From Brevibacillus_C sp046036945 (GTDB lineage Bacteria > Bacillota > Bacilli > Brevibacillales > Brevibacillaceae): DNA of 64,000 bases. The position numbers and the translations under genes are program-made. Under the pieces are notes generated by a model. The model saw only the letters and a list, made by a program, of their open reading frames with translations. It was not told the origin of the DNA and made no database searches. The DNA is taken from positions 62,001-126,000 of the forward strand of contig NZ_JBJQOQ010000010.1 in NCBI RefSeq assembly GCF_046036945.1. Reading direction: 5' to 3'. The first letter of the stretch is position 1; the number at the start of each line of letters is the position of its first letter. Positions 8,834-16,071 of this stretch are shown piece by piece.

Positions 8834-8916
8834 GTAGAGAATCACCCGCTAATTTGGTAGTAAAGAAAAGCTGCAAGGAAAGTCTCCGTCTGGCAGCCTT
8901 ATACCGCTCCTGACAG

Positions 8917-8949
8917 AAAACAACAAAAGCAGGACATGCCTGCTCCTGC
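8917..8949 (-). terminator. terminator between ypfB-like gene and cmk
   Basis: A short stem GCAGGA / TCCTGC (8929-8949) is followed on the minus strand by the U-rich run TTTTGTTGTTTT. It ends the ypfA-ypfB transcript before cmk. The stem is only six base pairs, so efficiency may be modest. Confidence 0.6.
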
Positions 8950-9002
8950 ACATTTACTCTGCTATCGTATATGCTACCACAAAACGGCCTTGTGCGCAAA
9001 CT

Positions 9003-9209
9003 TCACGGTTGAAAGGGATGCCCTTCCCACAGCAAAGTCTCGATAAAAAAATGCTTGACCGGCTCATATGTACAGGCTATTTGTCCTAGCACTAGCAGGG
9101 TAAACAAGCAGATGATCAGACTCGCGAGACAGCGTTCAAACCGTTCAGCAAGGCTGCAAAAACGGAGGTTGTACTCTTCCGGGCTGTTCATCCTGATGTG
9201 TCCCCCCAT
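9003..9209 (-). CDS. YpfB-like small membrane protein
   Basis: This 68-residue protein has one hydrophobic segment (about residues 29-48, LASLIICLFTLLVLGQIACT) flanked by charged ends, consistent with a single-pass membrane protein. Its place between the PilZ protein and cmk matches ypfB of B. subtilis, which has no known function. The ATG at 9209 has AGGA at good spacing; an ATG at 9191 (MNSPEEYN) is also possible. It follows ypfA by 17 bases, so the two are probably co-transcribed. Confidence 0.65.
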   Translation of the reverse strand: MGGHIRMNSPEEYNLRFCSLAERFERCLASLIICLFTLLVLGQIACTYEPVKHFFIETLLWEGHPFQP

Positions 9210-9226
9210 TAGCGATCCTACGATTA

Positions 9227-9907
9227 CTATGAGTCGGGGATGCCCCTTTTATTCAGTTCAAGCTGCCGCTCGTAGCAGGTGCGAATCACCTTTTGGCGGT
9301 CCCCTTCGCTAATGTCGAGAAATTTGACCGATACCCACTGGCAGAAATCCGTTTTCTTTTCAATCCGTGTAATTTCACATGTGGAGTAAGCGTGAGATAC
9401 GGTTCCCTTACGATTTGGAAGATTCAGCCAGATGTTGACCAACTGCTTTTCTTTCAGCGGGTACTTCTCTTCACAGGAGAAAGCTAAACCGCCTCCGCTT
9501 ACATTGAGCGTCTTCGCAAGAAAGTGGCAGGCCGGATCCTGCTCCTGAGACTTCACAGAGATTTCCACCTCGGCAGGTACGCGCACATAAGACCGCCGCT
9601 GGGTTCTGACGATGTCTTGCGGGTCCGGAAGCTTGATGAGCAGCAGCGGAATGTTTTCTTCACGAAAACCCATTACCTCCGTGTGAAAGTCGTGGCGCAA
9701 ACCATCATCACCCATGTACCAAACCTTCCACAAGGAACCTGTTTTCACCCGCTCCATGTGCTTTGTCCGCTCATCAATCGGCAATTCGATAGCAGCCGCG
9801 TTCCTTGTGAAGTCGGCAATGCGCGATTTCAACACTGTCTTTGTCTCTTCATCTGCAGATGTGTCCGGACTTAGCCAGATGATTTGTCCTATTTGCGGCA
9901 GTTTCAT
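9227..9907 (-). CDS. ypfA: flagellar brake / c-di-GMP receptor with PilZ domain (YpfA/YcgR type)
   Basis: The 226-residue cytoplasmic protein has an N-terminal YcgR-type domain (about 1-90) and a C-terminal PilZ domain. The PilZ domain shows both c-di-GMP binding signatures: the QRRSYVR motif near residue 95 and NVSGGGLAF near residue 130. Family members bind c-di-GMP and slow the flagellar motor. The ATG at 9907 is chosen because a GTG 15 codons upstream overlaps the -10 box of the promoter at 9944-9973 and cannot be in the transcript. Confidence 0.88.
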   Translation of the reverse strand: MKLPQIGQIIWLSPDTSADEETKTVLKSRIADFTRNAAAIELPIDERTKHMERVKTGSLWKVWYMGDDGLRHDFHTEVMGFREENIPLLLIKLPDPQDIVRTQRRSYVRVPAEVEISVKSQEQDPACHFLAKTLNVSGGGLAFSCEEKYPLKEKQLVNIWLNLPNRKGTVSHAYSTCEITRIEKKTDFCQWVSVKFLDISEGDRQKVIRTCYERQLELNKRGIPDS

Positions 9908-9943
9908 CTCCCGATTCTTCCCCTTTCCTAACTCTCCCCTTTC

Positions 9944-9973
9944 ATTATACACAGTTTTTCCACTTCACGGCAA
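9944..9973 (-). promoter_or_regulatory. sigma-A promoter of ypfA
   Basis: TTGCCG (9968-9973) and a perfect TATAAT (9944-9949) are separated by 18 bases on the minus strand, about 40 bases upstream of the ypfA ATG. Confidence 0.7.
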
Positions 9974-10027
9974 ACAGGGAAAGCTGGACGACTCGCGTCA
10001 ACTTTCCCTCTCTGTTTGATCGGAGCG

Positions 10028-11404
10028 TTATTTATTGTCGCCAAATCCCGGCTCGTTGTCCAGGCGAACGATCTCTTCCTCTTCCCCGTTTTCAGCGTTG
10101 ACAAAGATTTGGTAAGGGACTCCGGCGTGCTCCCCTCTAAATTCGTAGCAGAGCACCTCTTTGCCGTCGTTCTTCCCTTCGATAACTGCCAGCCCCTGAT
10201 CCGTCACCTTGATCCGCGGACTGACGGATTTTCGCGCTTGTGCAATGCTGATTCGCTTCTGCTGCAGCTTGCGGCCATCCTTGTGATTGAACAGGTATTG
10301 AGTAGCGTGAAAACCGTTGACCTCGCCGTTATCCAGAGCTACTTTTACCGTGACGGCATCGGGATAGATCCGCACGCCGTTTTCCTCGGGCACGAACGTA
10401 AACACTCCCATACCGTGATAACTGTCGCTTTCCGTTGGCACCATATTTTTATAGCCGCGCTCTTTCAGAAACTTGGCTGCATTGTCTTGGGCTTGCTGCA
10501 AGGAGATTTTTTCCTGCTTGACATCCCGTTCGTTCATCATCCAGAGCACCTTTCCGCCCTTTTTGGAAACGTCCAGGTGAATCGGATTTTTGCGTTTTCC
10601 ATCCTTGATCGTAATGCTGTAGGCAGAGTATCCTTGACCCTTCCCGTGATCGTTGGCATTGATTTGCACCTGTGTGCGGGAATCGTGCGAGCCGACAAAA
10701 TCCCTGGCTATTCGTTCGGCTTCGGTCTGATTAACCGGTTTTCCGTCCAGTCCCTTGACCCGCATTTTTTTCTTCTGGTCCAGACTGTGAATGCTGGCAC
10801 CCCAGTCAATCTCCGAGTATTCCTGCACATTCTTGTCAATCGTCTTAAATCCGTCGATGATCGAGTTGTCCGTCTTTTTATCGTCGGAAGCCAGCGCGAC
10901 CTCCACATCCATCCAGCGAAGCTTCTGGTCAAGCACTTTGGTCTGCATGTCGCGCAGCTGCTTGCGAATGTGCTTGGAATGGTCGTACAGAGTGCTTAGC
11001 GTCTTGTGTTCCTGATCGCTGAGAGGTTTTTTGCCCAGGTCGCGAACCGCCACGCTGTGCGAGAAGTCGGCTACCTTGGCCAAGAATTCTTCTGTATTGT
11101 GGAATGGCATGAGAGTGAGCGGCAGCTGCCCTACATCGGACTGGGCGCTGTAGGCCAGACGCCAGACATTTGTCAAAGCGGGCGTCACCTGCCGCTGTGA
11201 GTTGACAACCAGGGATTTGCCAAGTTCATCGCTCAACTTGTCAATATGGTGGTTAAGATCGTGGAAGGCCCGTTGATACTGGTTTTCTGTTTTGATCAAA
11301 ATCGAATTCTTTTCGTTGTGCTCCTGATACCCCCAAACACCTGCTCCGACGAGGGCTACCGCAGCAACGGGAAAAAGTACACGGCTGATTGCTCCATAGA
11401 CCAT
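10028..11404 (-). CDS. ypeB: germination protein YpeB
   Basis: YpeB is a spore inner-membrane protein needed to assemble and stabilise the cortex-lytic enzyme SleB. The 458-residue protein has an N-terminal membrane anchor (about 5-25) and a long helical N-terminal region. The C-terminal half is made of repeated PepSY-like units, seen in segments such as KVLWMMNERDVKQEKISLQQAQDNA and KRISIAQARKSV. AAGGAGG precedes the ATG. It follows sleB by 24 bases and is expected to be forespore-expressed from the promoter upstream of sleB. Confidence 0.93.
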   Translation of the reverse strand: MVYGAISRVLFPVAAVALVGAGVWGYQEHNEKNSILIKTENQYQRAFHDLNHHIDKLSDELGKSLVVNSQRQVTPALTNVWRLAYSAQSDVGQLPLTLMPFHNTEEFLAKVADFSHSVAVRDLGKKPLSDQEHKTLSTLYDHSKHIRKQLRDMQTKVLDQKLRWMDVEVALASDDKKTDNSIIDGFKTIDKNVQEYSEIDWGASIHSLDQKKKMRVKGLDGKPVNQTEAERIARDFVGSHDSRTQVQINANDHGKGQGYSAYSITIKDGKRKNPIHLDVSKKGGKVLWMMNERDVKQEKISLQQAQDNAAKFLKERGYKNMVPTESDSYHGMGVFTFVPEENGVRIYPDAVTVKVALDNGEVNGFHATQYLFNHKDGRKLQQKRISIAQARKSVSPRIKVTDQGLAVIEGKNDGKEVLCYEFRGEHAGVPYQIFVNAENGEEEEIVRLDNEPGFGDNK

Positions 11405-11428
11405 CGTTTTCCTGCCTCCTTTCCAAAA

Positions 11429-11971
11429 TTAACGGCAAAAGATGTGCTTACCGATGCGCTTTACCTGCGGACGGCTCCATATCCATTTGGAGGTCGCTGT
11501 ATCCGGATTAAAGTAATAGGTACAACCATCCGACGGATCCCAGCCATTCATGGCATCCTGCACGGCTTTTTTCGCCCGTTCATTAGGGGTTAACCAAATC
11601 TGCCCGTCTGCCACAGCGGTAAAAGCGCCCGGTTGAAAAACCACGCCGGTCGGGGTATTGGGGAAGTTTGGGCTCTTTACCCGATTCAGAATGACGGCCG
11701 CAACTGCCACCTGTCCTTCATATGGCTCACCCCTTGACTCGCCGTAGACAGCATTCGCCATGATTTTCAGATCATTGGCGGAGTACTTGGCAGTATGCGA
11801 GACATTGGCATTCGCTTTTTTCGCTTCTGGCGCAGCTACTTCCAGCCCCTTGGCTTCAATGGTGCCCTCCCCTCCGAACAACCAGGGATGAGGGATGGCA
11901 AAGATTCCGCCGATAACCCCCAGAACCGTCGCCAGCGCAATGCCCCACAGTGCCGCTCGTGCTTTCCACAC
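11429..11971 (-). CDS. sleB: spore cortex-lytic enzyme SleB, short form
   Basis: SleB is a lytic transglycosylase that cuts cortex peptidoglycan during germination. The 180 residues comprise a membrane or signal segment (about 7-26), a linker rich in Ala, Glu and Lys, and one hydrolase_2 domain (about 62-180) with MANAVYGESRGEPYEGQ containing the catalytic Glu78. B. subtilis SleB is about 305 residues with an N-terminal peptidoglycan-binding domain, and that domain is missing here. The GTG start has AAGGAGG eight bases upstream. Pairing with ypeB supports SleB rather than CwlJ. Confidence 0.88.
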   Translation of the reverse strand: MWKARAALWGIALATVLGVIGGIFAIPHPWLFGGEGTIEAKGLEVAAPEAKKANANVSHTAKYSANDLKIMANAVYGESRGEPYEGQVAVAAVILNRVKSPNFPNTPTGVVFQPGAFTAVADGQIWLTPNERAKKAVQDAMNGWDPSDGCTYYFNPDTATSKWIWSRPQVKRIGKHIFCR

Positions 11972-12008
11972 AGCAAATTCCTCCTTAGAAGGATGTTGAT
12001 TCTGGGAA

Positions 12009-12039
12009 TAGTGTTAGTGGTAAAATGGTCTTCTATACA
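12009..12039 (-). promoter_or_regulatory. forespore (sigma-G type) promoter of sleB-ypeB
   Basis: TGTATA (12034-12039) is followed after 18 bases by AACACTA (12009-12015) on the minus strand. This resembles the sigma-G pattern TGnATA / CATACTA, with five of seven -10 bases matching. sleB-ypeB is sigma-G dependent in B. subtilis. The promoter abuts the terminator of the upstream transcript. Confidence 0.5.
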
Positions 12040-12073
12040 AAAAAAGAAAGAACTGGCTTTGCCAGTTCTTTCT
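12039..12073 (-). terminator. terminator after zinc-ribbon gene
   Basis: A perfect 13-base-pair stem (12045-12073) with a three-base loop is followed by seven U on the minus strand. It overlaps the stop codon of the small zinc-ribbon gene and separates the prsW transcript from sleB. Confidence 0.95.
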
Positions 12074-12233
12074 AACTCTCTTCCGTCACCATGAAGTGCC
12101 GGTCATTGTTGCACAAGCATTGTTTAAAGCCCGTATCTACCGCTCCTTCAGGATTACGACGGCCTCGCAGCGTAAAGCGTTCACCACATACATTACAGCG
12201 AATAGTCACTTTTGCTCGTTCATTTTTTGGCAC
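12072..12233 (-). CDS. 53-residue zinc-ribbon-like protein of unknown function
   Basis: A GTG at 12233 follows GAGGAGGAG at good spacing and opens a 53-residue frame that begins VPKNERAKVTIRCNVC and ends NDRHFMVTEES. It contains a CxxC pair (Cys13, Cys16) and a CxC pair (Cys39, Cys41), which could bind one zinc as a miniature ribbon. It has many Arg and Lys and no hydrophobic segment, which suggests nucleic-acid or protein binding. It begins 20 bases after prsW and ends in a strong terminator, so it is the last gene of that transcript. The family is not recognised. Confidence 0.75.
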   Translation of the reverse strand: MPKNERAKVTIRCNVCGERFTLRGRRNPEGAVDTGFKQCLCNNDRHFMVTEES

Positions 12234-12253
12234 GAAGGTCTCCTCCTCACCCT

Positions 12254-12928
12254 CTATTTTGTACCCCTCGGCCTCGTTTTAGAACCGAATTCGTGAGCGA
12301 GCCGGACTTTTTTTAACCCCTGCCACCAGAGGACGATCATAAACGGCGTAACCAGCAGCATCCACTGCTGGGCTGTTAAAAAGATCAGGTTGTAGACGCT
12401 GTGCAAAGCGATTGGAATAAACAGGGAAACAGCGATCCTCCGCTGTTTTTTTTGAAGGTCCTTGGAAAATTTTCCGATACCCAGGTAATATCCCATTAAC
12501 ACGCCGAAGAGGGCATGGCTGGATACGGGCAGCAGCGCGCGCCAAAATGCGATTTCCAGCCCGTTTGTCAGCAGATAGAAGAAGTTTTCCAGCGTGGCAA
12601 AGCCGAGCGATACCGCGACGGCGTATACGATGCCGTCGTATGGCTCATCAAATTCGACATGCTTGTAGGCTGTATGGTAAACCACCAGCCATTTGAAGAA
12701 TTCTTCAATCAGGGCAGAGGCGACAACGGCCTGAAATAAGGGATGGTCGAGCTGCCATTCTGACTGGATGATATATTGAAGCGTCATGATCGGAAAAACT
12801 AACAGGACGCCGAAAATGAACGAGCGAACTACCATCGAGATCGGCTCGGGCTGCAGATTGTCCCGCAAGTAAAAGTAACTGAGAAGGGCAATTCCTGGTG
12901 CCAGTGCGGCCCCAACTATGGCAATCAT
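12254..12928 (-). CDS. prsW: PrsW family intramembrane metalloprotease
   Basis: PrsW is a polytopic membrane protease that in B. subtilis makes the site-1 cut in the anti-sigma factor RsiW. The 224 residues contain about six membrane segments and the family motifs: the EE pair at Glu75-Glu76 in IEEFFKW, Glu114-Asn115 in LENFFY, and His138 in SSHALFG. The gene is divergent from the asparaginase gene and lies near sleB and gudB as in B. subtilis. Its substrate here cannot be read from the window, since no sigW-rsiW pair is present. Confidence 0.88.
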   Translation of the reverse strand: MIAIVGAALAPGIALLSYFYLRDNLQPEPISMVVRSFIFGVLLVFPIMTLQYIIQSEWQLDHPLFQAVVASALIEEFFKWLVVYHTAYKHVEFDEPYDGIVYAVAVSLGFATLENFFYLLTNGLEIAFWRALLPVSSHALFGVLMGYYLGIGKFSKDLQKKQRRIAVSLFIPIALHSVYNLIFLTAQQWMLLVTPFMIVLWWQGLKKVRLAHEFGSKTRPRGTK

Positions 12929-12942
12929 GGAGAGACTGCTCC

Positions 12943-12971
12943 TTTACATAGGCTACCAATCATCGTACCAT
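12943..12971 (+). promoter_or_regulatory. sigma-A promoter of asparaginase gene
   Basis: TTTACA (12943-12948) and TACCAT (12966-12971) are separated by 17 bases, about 40 bases before the asparaginase ATG. Confidence 0.45.
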
Positions 12972-13014
12972 GAATCATATTGAATGAAAACCCGCAACAG
13001 GAGAGGGCTTTGTG

Positions 13015-13986
13015 ATGAAAAAAGTACTTGTGATCAACACCGGCGGCACCATCGCCATGTCGACAGACGCCCAGTCCGAAAGCGTCAAACCGATGGACGA
13101 CCATGTGATCGAAAAAATTGTACCATTTTTGTCCGGCTATGCCGACATCAAGATGCTCAACCCATTTAACCTGCCCAGTCCGCATATTACCCCGCCGATT
13201 ATGAATCAGCTCCGGCTTTTCATCGAGCAGGAAATGGCAGCAGGCAGCTACTCTGGCGTAGTCGTTACTCATGGTACGGATACCTTGGAGGAGACAGCCT
13301 ACTTTCTCGACTTGACGCTGCCCTTCGAACTCCCTGTAGTCGTAACGGGAGCGATGCGCAGCAGCAACGAGCTGGGTGCGGACGGACCGCTTAACCTCAT
13401 CTCAGCCGTTCGGGTCGCCTCTGATCCGGCCAGCCGCAACAAGGGCGTTCTGGTCGTCTTTAACGATGAGATTCACGCGGCACGCCATGTCACCAAAACC
13501 CATACCAGCAATGTCGCCACGTTTCAGTCGCCGCAGTACGGCCCGATCGGAACCGTTACGAAAAAAGCAGTCAGCTATCACCATGCCCCGCTTGACCGCG
13601 AATGCTACAAGGTTGTCCACGCAGACGCCAACATCCCATTGGTCAAGGCGGTGGCCGGGATGGACCCCCGCTGGCTCACTTTCCTGCTGGAGGAGCCCAT
13701 CGACGGGCTGGTCGTCGAGGCATTGGGGCTGGGGAATGTCCCTCCGGCGATCGTCCCTGTCTTGCAGCAAGTCCTCGCGAAAGGAGTGCCGATCGTCCTC
13801 GTCTCCCGCTGTTTCAACGGACAGGTGCAGGATGTGTACGACTATGCCGGGGGCGGGCGGCAGCTAAAGGATATGGGTGTGATCTTCTCCAACGGCTTAA
13901 ACGGCCAAAAAGCTCGCCTCAAGCTGATGATTGCACTGCAACACACTTGTGACCCTGCCGAATTGCAGGGATTATTCGACCATTGA
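13015..13986 (+). CDS. asparaginase (type I-like)
   Basis: The enzyme hydrolyses L-asparagine to aspartate and ammonia. The 323-residue protein has both active-site signatures: INTGGTIAM with the nucleophile Thr12, and THGTDTLEET (about 85-94) with the Thr-Asp pair; TGAMRSSNELGADG follows. There is no signal peptide, so it should act in the cytoplasm. The ATG at 13015 lies seven bases after AGGAGAGGG; a GTG at 13012 is too close to that site. It has its own promoter and ends at a strong terminator, so it appears monocistronic. Confidence 0.93.
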   Translation: MKKVLVINTGGTIAMSTDAQSESVKPMDDHVIEKIVPFLSGYADIKMLNPFNLPSPHITPPIMNQLRLFIEQEMAAGSYSGVVVTHGTDTLEETAYFLDLTLPFELPVVVTGAMRSSNELGADGPLNLISAVRVASDPASRNKGVLVVFNDEIHAARHVTKTHTSNVATFQSPQYGPIGTVTKKAVSYHHAPLDRECYKVVHADANIPLVKAVAGMDPRWLTFLLEEPIDGLVVEALGLGNVPPAIVPVLQQVLAKGVPIVLVSRCFNGQVQDVYDYAGGGRQLKDMGVIFSNGLNGQKARLKLMIALQHTCDPAELQGLFDH

Positions 13987-14003
13987 AACAGCCTGGCAAT
14001 TGA

Positions 14004-14066
14004 AAAGCACCCTTCCGGCAGTTTGAAGCTTGCTTCTCTGCCAGAGGGGTGCTTTGTTTTTATTTT
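14004..14066 (+). terminator. terminator after asparaginase gene
   Basis: The arms AAAGCACCC...CGGCAG and CTGCC...GGGTGCTTT (14004-14055) form a long stem followed by GTTTTTATTTT. The gene on the opposite strand ends in the same place, so the hairpin may serve both. Confidence 0.85.
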
Positions 14067-15925
14067 ACTTCCACGATGCGATTTTCTACTTTCGGGCTGA
14101 TTTCTTTCTTCTCTTTGATGGCTTCTTCCATCAAATCATACAAGGTAATACCCGTGTTAAATCCTTCTTTGTGCAGAGACTCGTAACCGTCTCCGCCGGC
14201 AGCGATAAAGTCGTTGGTGGCCACCTTGTACGTCTTGTTCGGGTCGAGCGGCTGGCCGCCCACCTTCACCTCGACGATGCGTTCACCGGCCGGTTTTGAT
14301 GGATTATAGGTAAAGGACATGCCGCTGATCTGCGGGAAGCGCCCTTGTTGTTCTTCTACCTTGCTGACTCCGTCTTCCAACGCCTGACGGAGTTCTTCTC
14401 CTGTTGCCTCGACGACCACCAGCGTGTTCGGGAACGGGAAGACCGTGTACAAGTCTTTTTTGGTGATGTCGCCAGCTTTGACCTGTGCCCGGATACCGCC
14501 GCCATTGGTCAAAGCCACGTCCGCTTCATGACCCGGAATCGACTTCGTCCGCTCCAGCATCGCGTCCGTAACGAAGTTGCCCAGATTGGTTTCGCGGGTC
14601 CGGACAAGCGTGCGGTCGCCGTCCAGATCGACGGCTGCCTTGCCGATGACGACGTTCATGATCTCGTCTACTTTGGCGACGACGTCCTTGACCAGCTTTT
14701 CAATCTCCGGATCAGGCTTCACGGTCTCGTCGTACTCTTTCAAGCCGCCGCTAAACGCCACCATCTCGTCCCCGAGGTAGTACATATCGACGCGGCCGAG
14801 GGATTTGCCATACTCCCAGTCCTGAACGATGTACGTTCCGTTTACGACTTCCGGAGTTCTGATCGGGGTATGGGAATGTCCGCCGATAATTAAGTCAATT
14901 CCGTCGACGTTCTTCGCAATCTCACGATCCACTTCGACACCGATGTGGGAAACGACGACGACGTGATCCACTTCCTTCTTCATCTCAGGCACGAGCTGTT
15001 TAGCTATTTCTACCGGATTTTTAAACGTAAGACCCTTGACGTTGTCCGGATGGGTCACAATCGGGGTGTCTTCCGTCACAAAGCCGATGAACGCAAACTT
15101 CTTGCCGCCGATTTCCGTCTTGTATACGGGAGGAAGCAGGTTGGTGCCATCTGCTTTGAATACGTTGGAGGCGATGATCGGGTAATTGACCATGTCCTTC
15201 AATTTCAACAGCTGCTCGTAGCCGAAGTCGAATTCGTGGTTACCAGATGCGCCGGCGTTGTAGCTTAACTGATTGAGGATCGGGACGATCGACTCGCCTT
15301 TGAATTGATTGGCGAATACCGTTCCCTGGAAGGTGTCGCCGGCATCCATCAGCAGGAAGTTGTCATTTTCGCCCCGCCATTCTTTGAGCAAAGTAGCAAT
15401 TTTCGCGTAGCCGAATTCTTTGCCGCTTTGGTTTTCTTCGATGTGGCCGTGGACGTCATTCGTATGGGCAATCGTGATGTGCAGGGTTGCGGCATCGCCG
15501 AGCGCTTGGGCAAATTCTCCTCGCGTGACCTGCGGCTTGTCAGCCAGGTTCAGCGTGTATCCGAAGCCTTTGGCAATCTCCTTGATCTTGCTGGCACTGG
15601 CCGCTTGGTAGCCGTTTTTGGCATCTTCGGCGGTCAGCACTCCCTGTGCCTGTCCCCATGCTATGTACGGCGCGGCCCAGTTGGACGAATCCGGTTTCAC
15701 ATCGGCGTCCTTCAACCGGGATATGACGGCGATCACTTCCGCCAATGAAACGTTTTGTTCAAGCGCCAGGCTTCCTTTGTCATCACCGATCATAAATGAC
15801 TTTTCCTTCAGCCATTGTACGTGATCAATTGGTTGGAGCGGTGCGGCAAAGGCCGGGCCTGCCAGGATACCGGTCGTCAACACGGCGGACAGCAACGTGA
15901 TGCCACTGCGACGTAATTTTTTCAA
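14060..15925 (-). CDS. secreted 5'-nucleotidase / metallophosphatase with S-layer-homology-like N-terminus
   Basis: The protein is an exported UshA/YfkN-type enzyme that removes phosphate from nucleotides outside the cell. The TTG at 15925 is chosen because AAGGAGGAG lies six bases upstream, giving 621 residues. A signal peptide ends near AGPAFA. About 130 residues then resemble S-layer-homology repeats (WAAPYIAWGQAQGVLT). The metallophosphatase domain has HTNDVHGH, DAGDTFQG, GNHEFDFG and GGHSHT, and a C-terminal 5'-nucleotidase domain has TNGGGIRA and NDFIAAGGDGY. The gene is monocistronic between two terminators. Confidence 0.9.
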   Translation of the reverse strand: MKKLRRSGITLLSAVLTTGILAGPAFAAPLQPIDHVQWLKEKSFMIGDDKGSLALEQNVSLAEVIAVISRLKDADVKPDSSNWAAPYIAWGQAQGVLTAEDAKNGYQAASASKIKEIAKGFGYTLNLADKPQVTRGEFAQALGDAATLHITIAHTNDVHGHIEENQSGKEFGYAKIATLLKEWRGENDNFLLMDAGDTFQGTVFANQFKGESIVPILNQLSYNAGASGNHEFDFGYEQLLKLKDMVNYPIIASNVFKADGTNLLPPVYKTEIGGKKFAFIGFVTEDTPIVTHPDNVKGLTFKNPVEIAKQLVPEMKKEVDHVVVVSHIGVEVDREIAKNVDGIDLIIGGHSHTPIRTPEVVNGTYIVQDWEYGKSLGRVDMYYLGDEMVAFSGGLKEYDETVKPDPEIEKLVKDVVAKVDEIMNVVIGKAAVDLDGDRTLVRTRETNLGNFVTDAMLERTKSIPGHEADVALTNGGGIRAQVKAGDITKKDLYTVFPFPNTLVVVEATGEELRQALEDGVSKVEEQQGRFPQISGMSFTYNPSKPAGERIVEVKVGGQPLDPNKTYKVATNDFIAAGGDGYESLHKEGFNTGITLYDLMEEAIKEKKEISPKVENRIVEVK

Positions 15926-15958
15926 GTGTTTCTCCTCCTTACCAGTAGAAAAAAATAA

Positions 15959-15982
15959 GATCACTGTATGGAATACGTGATC
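15959..15982. repeat. palindrome upstream of the 5'-nucleotidase gene
   Basis: GATCAC and GTGATC flank GTAT and ATAC with one bulged base, making a 24-base near-palindrome 33 bases upstream of the TTG start. It could be an operator or a 5' leader hairpin. No regulator is encoded next to it. Confidence 0.4.
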
Positions 15983-16010
15983 ATTGTCTCAATTCCTCCC
16001 TCCATATTAC

Positions 16011-16050
16011 AAAAACAGCCCCGCTTGAGCAAAAACTCAAGCAGGGCTGT
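16011..16050 (-). terminator. terminator after glutamate dehydrogenase gene
   Basis: A long stem (ACAGCCCTGCTTGAG pairing with CTCAAGCGGGGCTGT, one mismatch) with a short loop is followed by a U run on the minus strand. Confidence 0.92.
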
Positions 16051-16071
16051 CGAATCGAATGCTGAAAGATA

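Noticed and set aside
10016..10999. Open frame of 327 codons on the plus strand opposite ypeB
   Set aside because: It is a shadow of ypeB with no recognisable domain, and ypeB is conserved across the whole span.
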